Source: JANQHO01 sp965218075 (lineage in GTDB: Bacteria; Bacteroidota; Bacteroidia; Flavobacteriales; Schleiferiaceae). Taken from it: a DNA stretch of 64,000 bases. A model generated the notes under the pieces. The model searched no databases. It was not told the origin of the DNA and saw nothing but the letters and a program-made list of their open reading frames with translations. Location of the stretch: NCBI GenBank assembly GCA_965218075.1, contig CBDCJZ010000003.1:1426001-1490000 (forward strand). Direction: 5' to 3'. Position numbers and translations under genes: made by a program. Of the stretch, positions 28,559 through 36,144 are shown piece after piece. The stretch's first letter is position 1. Each line of letters begins with the position of its first letter.

Positions 28559-29440
28559 TTACAAATCGTGTTTATCGACCTCTACCGCAATTTGCTTTCT
28601 CAAATCATCGCTAATAGGCCACAAGGGCTGGCGCATATACTCTTCGCAGATATTTTTCATTCTAAGAACAGCCTTAATACCTGCGGGATTCCCTTCAGTA
28701 AACAGCAGTTTAGTAACCTCTAATAACCGATAATGTAGTTTACGGGCTTCTTTATAATGACCGGCCAGAGCCTTACGCACCATCTCGGTAAAAATACGAG
28801 GAAAGCCTTGTCCGCTCACTGAGATTACGCCTTCTCCCCCACAGGAGATTATAGGTAGAGTGAGATTGTCATCTCCACTAATGACCATAAATCCAGGTGG
28901 ACGCTCATTGATTATCTTCATAATCTGCTCCATATTGCCGCTGGCTTCTTTAATGGCAATAATGTTGTTGAAATCGTTCGCCAAATGCAAAGTAATTTCT
29001 GCGCTAATATTACAAGCTGTGCGCCCAGGTACGTTATATAGTATGATCGGCAAAGGAGAATCTTGAGACAAGGTTTTGTAATGTTGGTAAATACCTTCCT
29101 GAGTAGGCTTATTGTAATAAGGTGAAACAGAAAGTATAGCAGTGATGCCATCTAAATTTGAGGTTTTCATGCTTTTCGCCAATGCAGTGGTATTGTTGCC
29201 TCCTATGCCGAAAACGATAGGCCTCCGGTTATTATTTACTTTTTTAACAAATTCCAGCACCTTCGATTTTTCAGTGGCACTAAGGGTAGCACTTTCACCG
29301 GTAGTACCGCCTACCACTAAGTACTCTACGTCTCCATCAATAACATAATTTACCAGCCGTTCTAAAGCTGGGTACTCCACATTCATATCCCTATCAAAAG
29401 GTGTAATTAAAGCTGCACCAGTTCCTTTTAAATTTTTCAT
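28559..29440 (-). CDS. dapA: 4-hydroxy-tetrahydrodipicolinate synthase
   Basis: Condenses pyruvate and aspartate semialdehyde, the first committed step to diaminopimelate and lysine. It uses the product of the asd gene at 9.6 kb. The Schiff-base Lys164 lies in IAIKEASGN, the catalytic Tyr135 in LYNVPGRT, and the substrate loop GGTTGES at 44-50. The 293-residue length is standard. The start overlaps the stop of the upstream hypothetical gene (ATGA), making it the last gene of a ligA-hypothetical-dapA operon. Confidence 0.96.
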   Translation of the reverse strand: MKNLKGTGAALITPFDRDMNVEYPALERLVNYVIDGDVEYLVVGGTTGESATLSATEKSKVLEFVKKVNNNRRPIVFGIGGNNTTALAKSMKTSNLDGITAILSVSPYYNKPTQEGIYQHYKTLSQDSPLPIILYNVPGRTACNISAEITLHLANDFNNIIAIKEASGNMEQIMKIINERPPGFMVISGDDNLTLPIISCGGEGVISVSGQGFPRIFTEMVRKALAGHYKEARKLHYRLLEVTKLLFTEGNPAGIKAVLRMKNICEEYMRQPLWPISDDLRKQIAVEVDKHDL

Positions 29441-29970
29441 CGAATCTTAGAACTATTTATAAAATTAAGATAATAGCTTGTTTCTCTCAATACTTTCTCA
29501 GTAGATTTTTCTTTGCCAGATTGTATTAGAAGATGATACTCCAAGCTAGGATTTTTGATGTTTCCCAGCTTAAAGTCTGTCCTAAGCTGTTGAACGATAA
29601 ACTCCAGTGGCGAAGCTTCTTCAACTCCCAGGCAAATACATACTTCATAATGTCTAGCCAAAAAATTGGTAACCACGTCACCACGGGGACGACCGTACCA
29701 ATTAAGCTCGTTTTTCACAAAGTGATCAAAAGTCGGAACGATCTTTAAATCCTTTCTTTTGACAGGGAGGTAAGCCAATAAATGAACCTCTTTATTGTAG
29801 TCTCTGAGCATTTTGGCAAAGGTCAGCAGATCTACATCCCCTTTACCTGATTGCCACATAATAGCTACTTTCTTCAGCTCTTCAAATCCGAGGTAATCAG
29901 TAAAACAAAAATCTATCATACTAGTGCTTTTTCGAAGTTTATAAGTTCGTATGGTTTCTCTAATTCCCAC
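29437..29970 (-). CDS. Conserved Bacteroidota hypothetical protein between ligA and dapA
   Basis: A 177-residue protein with no signal peptide or membrane helix. It has a Rossmann-like pattern (KKVAIMWQSGKGDVDLLTF; VCICLGVEEASPLEFIVQQL). A protein of this kind is often found between ligA and dapA in the phylum; I recall it as a DUF6913-type family but cannot confirm the number. The start is GTG at 29970, sharing one base with the ligA stop (TAGTG), so it is tightly coupled to ligA. The stop overlaps dapA. No catalytic motif is recognisable. Confidence 0.75.
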   Translation of the reverse strand: MGIRETIRTYKLRKSTSMIDFCFTDYLGFEELKKVAIMWQSGKGDVDLLTFAKMLRDYNKEVHLLAYLPVKRKDLKIVPTFDHFVKNELNWYGRPRGDVVTNFLARHYEVCICLGVEEASPLEFIVQQLRTDFKLGNIKNPSLEYHLLIQSGKEKSTEKVLRETSYYLNFINSSKIR

Positions 29971-32426
29971 TAGTTTATCATTGTAGCAAATTCATTTTCA
30001 TCTATAATCCTGATCCCTAAATCCTCAGCTTTTCTCCGTTTAGATGGCCCCATTACTTCTCCAGAAACTATCAAATCTGTTCTATTGGAAACAGAACTTG
30101 CATTTTTGCCGCCGTGCTTTTCAATCAAGCCTTTGATCTCTGTGCGCGAATAACGCTCAAAGCTTCCAGAAATTACTATAGTCATCCCCCTCAAAGCATT
30201 GAAAGTCACTTTTTTTTTGATAGACCTAAACTGTAGGCCTTTACTTTTCAGTCGTTCCACCAGTTGGAGATTTTCTCTTCGACCAAAGAAATGCCTAACA
30301 CTCTCAGCTATGCGTTGTCCTATTTCGTCTACGTTTGTCAGTTCTTCCTCCGAAGCTTTCGTTAAAGCCTCTATAGTTTCAAAATGATAGGCCAGTCTTT
30401 TAGCTGCGGTTTCACCAACATAGCGAATGCCAAGAGCAAAGAGAACCTTTTCAAAAGGGACTCTCTTGCTGGCTTTAATACCATCAATAATATTTTGAGC
30501 TGATATTTCATCCACTCTCCCAGACTGCAAGACCTTACTTTTCAGCCGTTCCACCACCAGCCGTTCCATCAGCCGGGGATTTTCTCTTCGACCAAAGAAA
30601 TGCCTAATATTCTCAGCTATGCGTTGTACTATTTTATCTACGTTCGCCAGTTCTTCTTCCGAAGCATTCATTACAGCTTTCGTAGTTTCAAAATGACAGG
30701 CCAGTCTTTTAGCTCTCTCTTCACCAACAGAGGGAATACCAAGAGACAAGAGAAACTTTTTAAAAGAAAGTAATTGCTCTTTCCGTAGATCGTATAGATC
30801 GGCGTAATTGCTGATGAGTCCTTCATTCACAAAGAGTTCAACAACCTTACTCTCCATACCCTTAATGTCCATAGCTTTACGACTTATAAAATGCTGGATG
30901 CGCCCTTTGATTTGGGAGGGACAATCGGTATCATTAGGGCAATAATGTAAAGCCTCTACTGGCTTACGGATCAATTTGCTACCACATTCAGGGCAATGCG
31001 TAATGTAATTTATAGGCTCAGCATTAGCCTTTCTCTTGTTGAGATCTATGTCTATTAATTTAGGGATAATTTCCCCTCCTTTTTCTACAAAGACATAGTC
31101 TCCCACGTGTAAATCAAGTTTTTCAATCTGATCTTTATTATGCAGGGAAGCCCTCTTTATCGTAGTTCCAGCTAACTGTATTGGTTCTAGATCAGCCACG
31201 GGTGTAATGGCTCCCGTGCGACCCACTTGATATTTGATACTGTTTAAACGAGTAGAAGTTCGTTCAGCCTTGTACTTATAAGCAATGGCCCAGCGAGGTG
31301 ATTTGGTAGTAGCACCAAGTCGATTTTGATTAATGTAATTGTTAACTTTAATTACAGCACCGTCGATCTGAAAAGGTAGTTTGTGACGGTGTTCTTCCCA
31401 GTGATTGATGAAGTCGAATATTTCGCCTATACTTTTCGCCTTGGAGATGTAGTTCCTTTCAGGAAGGGGGATTTTAAACCCCCATTTTTGGGCTCTGAGC
31501 ATATTTTCGTAATGATTATCGAATAAGTAATCGTCTGACAAAACAGAACAGAGAAAGCAATCCAACGGACGGGAAGCTACTATGCTGCTGTCTTGCATTT
31601 TAAGAGTCCCGGAAACAGTATTGCGCGGATTGGCAAAAAGCTCTTTGAGTTTTTTGAGTTTCCCCCCCCTTTCTCGGTTCAATTTTACTATTTCTCGGTT
31701 CAATTTTACTATTTCTCGGTTTAACTTGTTAAATCTTTCCGGTAGCATAAACATTTCAGTTTTTTGGTTCAATTTGTTAAATCCTTCCAGTAGCATAACG
31801 GCTCTTATTTCAAACTCTTCAGGATAATCATTGTCCTGCAACTTTTCTCGGTTCGATTTTACCCTTTTTTGGTTCAATTTGTTAAATCCTTCCAATGGTA
31901 TAAATATTTCAGCTCTTATTTCAAACTCTTCAGGATAATCATTGTCCTGCAACTGTAGAGGAATAGTTTTGATCGTTTTTGCATTAATCGTAACGTCATC
32001 TCCTTGTGTACCATCCCCTCGAGTTACAGCCCTAATTAGTTTACCGTTCTTATAGGTAATCCCAATAGCAGTTCCGTCATATTTTAGTTCGCATACATAC
32101 TCTATTTCCCCAGGTATCAGCTTTGCAATCCGTTTCATAAAATCCTCTAGTTCTTCCTTGCTGTAGGTATTGTTCAGCGAGAGCATGGGGTATTTATGCT
32201 GTAATGTCGTAAACTCTTTAGTAATATCTCCTCCTACCCTTTTGGTAGGTGAATTGGGGTCGTTAAATTCTGGGAATTTCTCTTCCAACTGTTGTAATTC
32301 TTTCATTTTTTGATCGAATTCATCATCATAAATCTCGGAAACATGTGAATTGTAATAGCGGCCATTGTAGTAGTTCAGTTCTCGACGGAGTGCTTTAATT
32401 TTTTCCTGAATTTGTTGATTTGCCAT
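29970..32426 (-). CDS. ligA: NAD-dependent DNA ligase LigA, expanded by internal duplications
   Basis: Seals DNA nicks using NAD+. The order is domain Ia, then the adenylation domain with catalytic Lys115 in ELKYDG, OB fold (VGRTGAITPVADLEP), a Cys4 zinc finger (Cys478, 481, 496, 502), helix-hairpin-helix (HhH) repeats, and a C-terminal BRCT domain (about 742-818). The protein has 818 residues, where about 670 is usual. Two in-frame expansions explain the excess. One is about 70 residues at 187-258, inside the adenylation domain just before ELFANPRNTVSGTLK. The other is about 85 residues at 557-640, a second copy of the HhH block normally present once. All catalytic motifs survive. An exact -7 promoter element precedes the gene. 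Confidence 0.95.
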   Translation of the reverse strand: MANQQIQEKIKALRRELNYYNGRYYNSHVSEIYDDEFDQKMKELQQLEEKFPEFNDPNSPTKRVGGDITKEFTTLQHKYPMLSLNNTYSKEELEDFMKRIAKLIPGEIEYVCELKYDGTAIGITYKNGKLIRAVTRGDGTQGDDVTINAKTIKTIPLQLQDNDYPEEFEIRAEIFIPLEGFNKLNQKRVKSNREKLQDNDYPEEFEIRAVMLLEGFNKLNQKTEMFMLPERFNKLNREIVKLNREIVKLNRERGGKLKKLKELFANPRNTVSGTLKMQDSSIVASRPLDCFLCSVLSDDYLFDNHYENMLRAQKWGFKIPLPERNYISKAKSIGEIFDFINHWEEHRHKLPFQIDGAVIKVNNYINQNRLGATTKSPRWAIAYKYKAERTSTRLNSIKYQVGRTGAITPVADLEPIQLAGTTIKRASLHNKDQIEKLDLHVGDYVFVEKGGEIIPKLIDIDLNKRKANAEPINYITHCPECGSKLIRKPVEALHYCPNDTDCPSQIKGRIQHFISRKAMDIKGMESKVVELFVNEGLISNYADLYDLRKEQLLSFKKFLLSLGIPSVGEERAKRLACHFETTKAVMNASEEELANVDKIVQRIAENIRHFFGRRENPRLMERLVVERLKSKVLQSGRVDEISAQNIIDGIKASKRVPFEKVLFALGIRYVGETAAKRLAYHFETIEALTKASEEELTNVDEIGQRIAESVRHFFGRRENLQLVERLKSKGLQFRSIKKKVTFNALRGMTIVISGSFERYSRTEIKGLIEKHGGKNASSVSNRTDLIVSGEVMGPSKRRKAEDLGIRIIDENEFATMIN
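30231..30449 (-). repeat. HhH duplication in ligA, copy B (ancestral position)
   Basis: Encodes residues 660-732 (KVLFALGIRYVGET, then HFETIEAL.KASEEEL.NVDEIGQRIA, FFGRRENLQLVERLKSKGLQF). This is the block expected just before BRCT in all LigA proteins. Confidence 0.85.
30525..30758 (-). repeat. HhH duplication in ligA, copy A (extra)
   Basis: Encodes residues about 557-634 (KFLLSLGIPSVGEERAKRL, HFETTKAVMNASEEELANVD, FFGRRENPRLMERL). It is inserted where normal LigA reads directly from LYDL..E.LL into ..SAQNIIDGI. The two copies remain alignable at the DNA level. Confidence 0.85.
31650..31952 (-). repeat. Degenerate tandem expansion inside the ligA adenylation domain
   Basis: Residues 159-187 (LQDNDYPEEFEIRA...EGFNKLNQK) recur at 196-222, again partly at 223-238 (MFMLPERFNKLNRE), and then as the heptad IVKLNRE twice. 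The heptads come from a 21-base tandem repeat (31671-31691, 31692-31712, plus a partial). A C8 run (G8 in the coding strand) lies at 31662-31669. Confidence 0.85.
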
Positions 32427-32445
32427 GCTGAAAAATATAGAAATA

Positions 32446-32453
32446 CAAAACTA
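32446..32453 (-). promoter_or_regulatory. Predicted promoter -7 element of the ligA operon
   Basis: Reads TAGTTTTG on the minus strand, an exact TAnnTTTG match 19 bases before the ligA ATG. The leader would be about 15 bases. Confidence 0.55.
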
Positions 32454-32512
32454 AAAATTGAGAGAAATTTTTCAGAAATCGAAAAGCACCCAACTAGGTA
32501 GCTACTTAACAG

Positions 32513-32594
32513 TGCGCACGAGAGGATTCGAACCTCCAAACCTTCCGGCACTGCCTCCTGAAGACAGCGTGTTTACCAGTTTCACCACGTGCGC
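32513..32594 (-). tRNA. tRNA-Leu (anticodon CAG)
   Basis: Minus strand. The acceptor stem GCGCACG pairs with CGTGCGC, with discriminator A at 32513. The D-loop contains ACTGGTAAAC. Anticodon stem CTGTC/GGCAG encloses the loop TTCAGGA (anticodon CAG, reading CUG). A long class II variable arm and the T-arm GGAGGTTCGAATCCTC complete the fold. CCA is not encoded. It stands between ligA and the dead glycosyltransferase. Confidence 0.96.
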
Positions 32595-32817
32595 TGAAGA
32601 GAAAGGGCAAAAGTAATGGGTTCTTAGCTAGTACTACAAATACGAAAAATGCTTATTACCAAGAGGGCCTGTTATCTCTTTATTTGCAGACTAAACTTTA
32701 AAAATCAAACTGTATGACGAGACACAATAACCCAATTTTATCCTCTTAAAAACAAAAAGGCGAATTTTTATAAAGCTTTCTAAAATGAAATAAAATGTCT
32801 TTGATGGAAGTAAAATT

Positions 32818-33520
32818 TTAGCCCAGTAATTTTTCAATAGCTATCAAAATATGCTCAGAGCCGTAATAGTGATCCCGAGCAAAATGAACGTACTTTAATA
32901 TTTTAAACCCATCTAGCCAAAAATTGAAATTGCGCTGGAATTGCTTTAGGGTTTTAGACCGATCAGAGAGACGATCCAATTGTTGCAACAATCCAAACTT
33001 GTCAAAAAAGTCGTGAACACTTCTATTGTTTCACCATTGAACAATCTATTAGGTCGTAAAACTTCCCCTGTGGAATAAGTTTAGGTAGAAAATAAAAGTT
33101 TTCGCCTGCATTTCTACTGCTCATTCTTCTTAATTTTAGCATAAGTTGAAGTTCTTACTGCCATGCTGCTACCGATAGTGTGAAATGCATGTGGATAAGC
33201 TGTATACCGTAAAGCTTGAATGTAATAGTGGAGAAAAATCTCGTAACTAGTAATAGCTTCTTTTTCAAATTTATCAGCATCATTCAGAGGATGCTCATAG
33301 TATAAGCTCAAACCCTTAACGCCTGCTTTCTCCGATTTCGATAATTCCAATAGGTAATTTTCTGAAACTGTGCAATCGGCATCTAGGCAAACTATTAAGC
33401 CATTTTCATTAATTTCAGCAAAGCGATTAAAGGAAATGTCCATTCCTAATTTTACGGGCTAAGCCAACTCCAGCTTGGTTTTTGGTAAATCAAAAGCAGC
33501 CAGGCTTTTCAACTGTATGC
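32818..33520 (-). pseudogene. Family 2 glycosyltransferase remnant with frameshifts
   Basis: In three frames, in the correct order, the minus strand gives AGVGLARKI, GMDISFNRFAEINENG with the acidic motif CLDADC, then FHTIGSSMAVRTSTYAKIKK. A shift near 33120 leads to SSRNAGENFYFLPKLIPQG, and the family C-terminus (NFWLDGFKILKYVHFARDHYY) ends at a TAA at 32818-32820. One base is extra near 33443-33450, another indel lies near 33120-33130, and a stop (TAG) breaks the linker near 32995. The N-terminal region of about 100 residues with the first nucleotide-binding strand is missing. Non-functional. Confidence 0.8.
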
Positions 33521-33522
33521 CA

Positions 33523-34323
33523 TTAGTGAGGGTTTGTTCGGGAGTAGTATTTGAATTGCTCATAATGTTTGTTCTTCACTTCTTCTGGTGAAAGTTTAGA
33601 ATGATTAAACGCCAACAAGATTTCTACGTGCTCCTCTCTTTCGCATCGGGACAAGCTGTTTAGAGTAGCTTCAAGATGAACTCCCTCTTCCATTAAATCC
33701 TTTAGAAAAGCCCGACGCAGAATGGTTTCAATCAGCTTATCTTCTTCATCGTTTTGGGGATCATAAGGGATTTCAAGGCTAATATCGTAATAATTGGCTA
33801 CTAAATTCCACCAAAAGGCATTCCAACCGCTGCGGTATTTTTTGATAAGACTGTAAGTAGTCATACCTGTTTCACGATAAATAAGCTTGGACAAAATTTG
33901 CCCTTCGCTTCGAGTAAGTTTTCTGAGCTCTTCTTCAAGACTATTTTCTAGGTAATTCTGAAAATCTTTTATATAACGCTTGCGGTTTCTTCGACCTTTA
34001 ATATTCTTTAACATGAGATTCAGGGTGTCTTGTTTATTCTTTACAATAACTGCATAAGAGTACACTTTCATTACTTTTCTCTGTAAAATATAATAACCTC
34101 TGCTAGCTTCCTCGCTACTAAATGTAGGTCTATCTAATAGTAATATCTCATCTAAGACCAAAACGGGAATAGTATCGCCGTCCACTATGATGGCGTCCAA
34201 TATCTGGCGGTCTTTTATGGAAATATACTCAACGATAGAGTCATCTTTTGCCGTGTCTTGCTGGGCAGATAAGCCTATACTAATAAATAAGCTTATGCTT
34301 CCTACATGTATCCAAGGTCTCAT
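33523..34323 (-). CDS. DUF4294 family exported protein
   Basis: A 266-residue protein with a signal peptide (VGSISLFISIGLSAQ) and the DUF4294 core, including the region around DGDTIPVLVLDEILLL, YSYAVIVKN and GWNAFWWNLVANYYDISLEIPYDP. The family is restricted to Bacteroidota and has no assigned function. The ATG directly follows the TAA of the biotin carboxylase gene, so translation is coupled. The C-terminal 40 residues after the core are charged. Confidence 0.85.
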   Translation of the reverse strand: MRPWIHVGSISLFISIGLSAQQDTAKDDSIVEYISIKDRQILDAIIVDGDTIPVLVLDEILLLDRPTFSSEEASRGYYILQRKVMKVYSYAVIVKNKQDTLNLMLKNIKGRRNRKRYIKDFQNYLENSLEEELRKLTRSEGQILSKLIYRETGMTTYSLIKKYRSGWNAFWWNLVANYYDISLEIPYDPQNDEEDKLIETILRRAFLKDLMEEGVHLEATLNSLSRCEREEHVEILLAFNHSKLSPEEVKNKHYEQFKYYSRTNPH

Positions 34324-35805
34324 TTATGTACGATTCTTTTTCCAGTCTGAAATCTGAGGAGGATTTCCGATTTCGGTTTTCGATTTAAACTTTTCATTTT
34401 CCAAAAGATATACCGTCAATAGAGCAGCTGTTTCTTTTTCATCAGCTCGTTCCTGTCTCATTGAGGAAGGATCAAAATGCTTTTTAATAAAATGCGTATC
34501 AAAATCACCATTGATAAAACGCGAATGCTCCATGACATATTTCCCAAAAGGCAAAGTGGTATGCACGCCTACTACTTGATAATCTTCACAGGCACGTATC
34601 ATGCGTATACGGGCTTCTTCCCTATCTCTTCCATAGGTAATCAACTTAGAGATCATAGAATCATAATATATGGGAATGGTCATGCCTGGCTCAAAACCGT
34701 CATCTACTCTTATGCCAAGCCCGTGAGGTCGTTTATACACTTGTAGGCTGCCAATATCCGGTAAAAAGTTTTCAAAAGGATTTTCTGCATATACCCTAAC
34801 TTCAATAGAGTGTCCTATAATTTTCAAATCCTCCTGATCAAAGGAAAGCTTTTCACCTCTTGCTATTTTAATCTGCTCTTTCACTAAATCTATCCCTGTG
34901 ATCATTTCCGTAACTGGATGCTCCACTTGTAGGCGGGTATTCATTTCTAGAAAATAGAAATTTTTATTCTCATCCATAATGAACTCTACCGTACCGGCTC
35001 CCACATAGTTACAGCTGCGAGCCACATCTACAGAAATTTTACCCATTTGCTCGCGTATTTCAGGGGTCAACACTATTGATGGAGCCTCTTCCACTACTTT
35101 CTGATGCCTGCGCTGTATACTACACTCTCTCTCAAAAAGATGAACAATATTACCCTGTTTATCTGCTAAAATCTGAATCTCGATATGGCGGGGCGAAGTC
35201 ACATATTTTTCTATGAAAATGGAACCATTGCCAAAAGCAGATTTAGCCTCACTGATAGCAGTTTTCATCTGTTCTTCTAAATCTTCTTTCCTTTCCACGA
35301 TGCGCATCCCTTTACCGCCACCTCCCACAGAAGCTTTGATTAATACGGGAAAGCCAATTTCTTTGCTGATCTTAATAGCCTCATCTATATTTTCAACTGC
35401 TTTTTCGGTTCCAGGAACTAGAGGAACATTATATTTTTTAACTACTTCCTTGGCAGAGAGCTTGTCGCCCATTAACCTTATAGATTTAGATGGGGGACCA
35501 ATAAAGATGAGCCCGGCCTGTCTTACTTTATCTGCAAAATCTCTGTTTTCTGACAAAAAACCATAACCAGGATGAACTTCATCTACTTTTAGCTCTTTGC
35601 AAATTTCAATGATCTTATCGCCTTTCAAATAGCTTTCAGAAGAAGCGCCAGATCCTAATAAAACGGCTTCATCTGCATATTTCACATGAGGGGAATTACG
35701 ATCTGGCTGAGAATATACAGCGACAGTTTTAATCCCCATTTCCTTAATGGATTTCATGATTCTCAAGGCAATTTCTCCTCGGTTGGCCACTAGTATTTTT
35801 CTCAC
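34324..35805 (-). CDS. accC: Biotin carboxylase subunit of an acyl-CoA carboxylase
   Basis: Uses ATP and bicarbonate to carboxylate biotin on a carrier protein. The N-terminal domain opens KILVANRGEIALRI. The ATP-grasp domain has the glycine loop ASVGGGGKGMRIV (158-170) and the EMNTRLQVEHPVTE motif near 290-303. The protein has 493 residues, about 45 more than canonical AccC. Such a tail is also seen in propionyl/acyl-CoA carboxylase alpha chains, but there is no biotinyl domain, so a separate carrier is needed. The start is GTG. Whether it serves acetyl-CoA or propionyl-CoA carboxylase is open. The only carboxyltransferase gene in the window (accD at 39.5 kb) is broken. Confidence 0.92.
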   Translation of the reverse strand: MRKILVANRGEIALRIMKSIKEMGIKTVAVYSQPDRNSPHVKYADEAVLLGSGASSESYLKGDKIIEICKELKVDEVHPGYGFLSENRDFADKVRQAGLIFIGPPSKSIRLMGDKLSAKEVVKKYNVPLVPGTEKAVENIDEAIKISKEIGFPVLIKASVGGGGKGMRIVERKEDLEEQMKTAISEAKSAFGNGSIFIEKYVTSPRHIEIQILADKQGNIVHLFERECSIQRRHQKVVEEAPSIVLTPEIREQMGKISVDVARSCNYVGAGTVEFIMDENKNFYFLEMNTRLQVEHPVTEMITGIDLVKEQIKIARGEKLSFDQEDLKIIGHSIEVRVYAENPFENFLPDIGSLQVYKRPHGLGIRVDDGFEPGMTIPIYYDSMISKLITYGRDREEARIRMIRACEDYQVVGVHTTLPFGKYVMEHSRFINGDFDTHFIKKHFDPSSMRQERADEKETAALLTVYLLENEKFKSKTEIGNPPQISDWKKNRT

Positions 35806-35827
35806 AGACTTTTAAAATGTAACCAGA

Positions 35828-35835
35828 CGAAGATA
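35828..35835 (-). promoter_or_regulatory. Predicted promoter -7-like element of the biotin carboxylase gene
   Basis: Reads TATCTTCG on the minus strand, seven of eight consensus positions (TTCG for TTTG), about 22 bases before the GTG. Confidence 0.4.
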
Positions 35836-36132
35836 CTATTTACTATAAATTAGCAGTTGCATAGACTAGGGAACTTTTATAGATGACAATGTTTATCTGC
35901 CACTCGCGAGTGATATAAAAGTGATATAAACATGTCTAAATGAACGGTGCACTTCAAAGAGTTCTATGAGAATCAAAATCTCATTAGTCATTAGTGAGGA
36001 GATATTTGGAGATATTGTAAGGTAACAAACTAGAAAATGCTTTCCAAACGACTCTTAACATAGGCACACACTATTATATCATAAAATAAATGTCTGTTGA
36101 GCTCACCTCATTTTAAACAATAGCAAAGACCC
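35836..36132. other. Divergent intergenic region, no gene seen
   Basis: Separates the divergent biotin carboxylase and mnmE genes. It contains a short direct repeat (AGTGATATAAA next to a second copy near 35909-35930). No open frame or RNA structure can be supported. Confidence 0.5.
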
Positions 36133-36140
36133 TAACTTCG
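36133..36140 (+). promoter_or_regulatory. Predicted -7-like element immediately before mnmE
   Basis: TAACTTCG, seven of eight matches, ends four bases before the ATG at 36145. This is the same spacing as at guaA. Confidence 0.4.
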
Positions 36141-36144
36141 TATC

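Noticed and set aside
31671..31721. CRISPR-like 21-base repeat
   Set aside because: The units are directly abutting and encode IVKLNRE in frame in ligA. It is an in-gene tandem repeat.
35900..35935. Short direct repeat AGTGATATAAA as a CRISPR or operator
   Set aside because: Only two adjacent copies and no spacer pattern or flanking cas genes. Too little to call.
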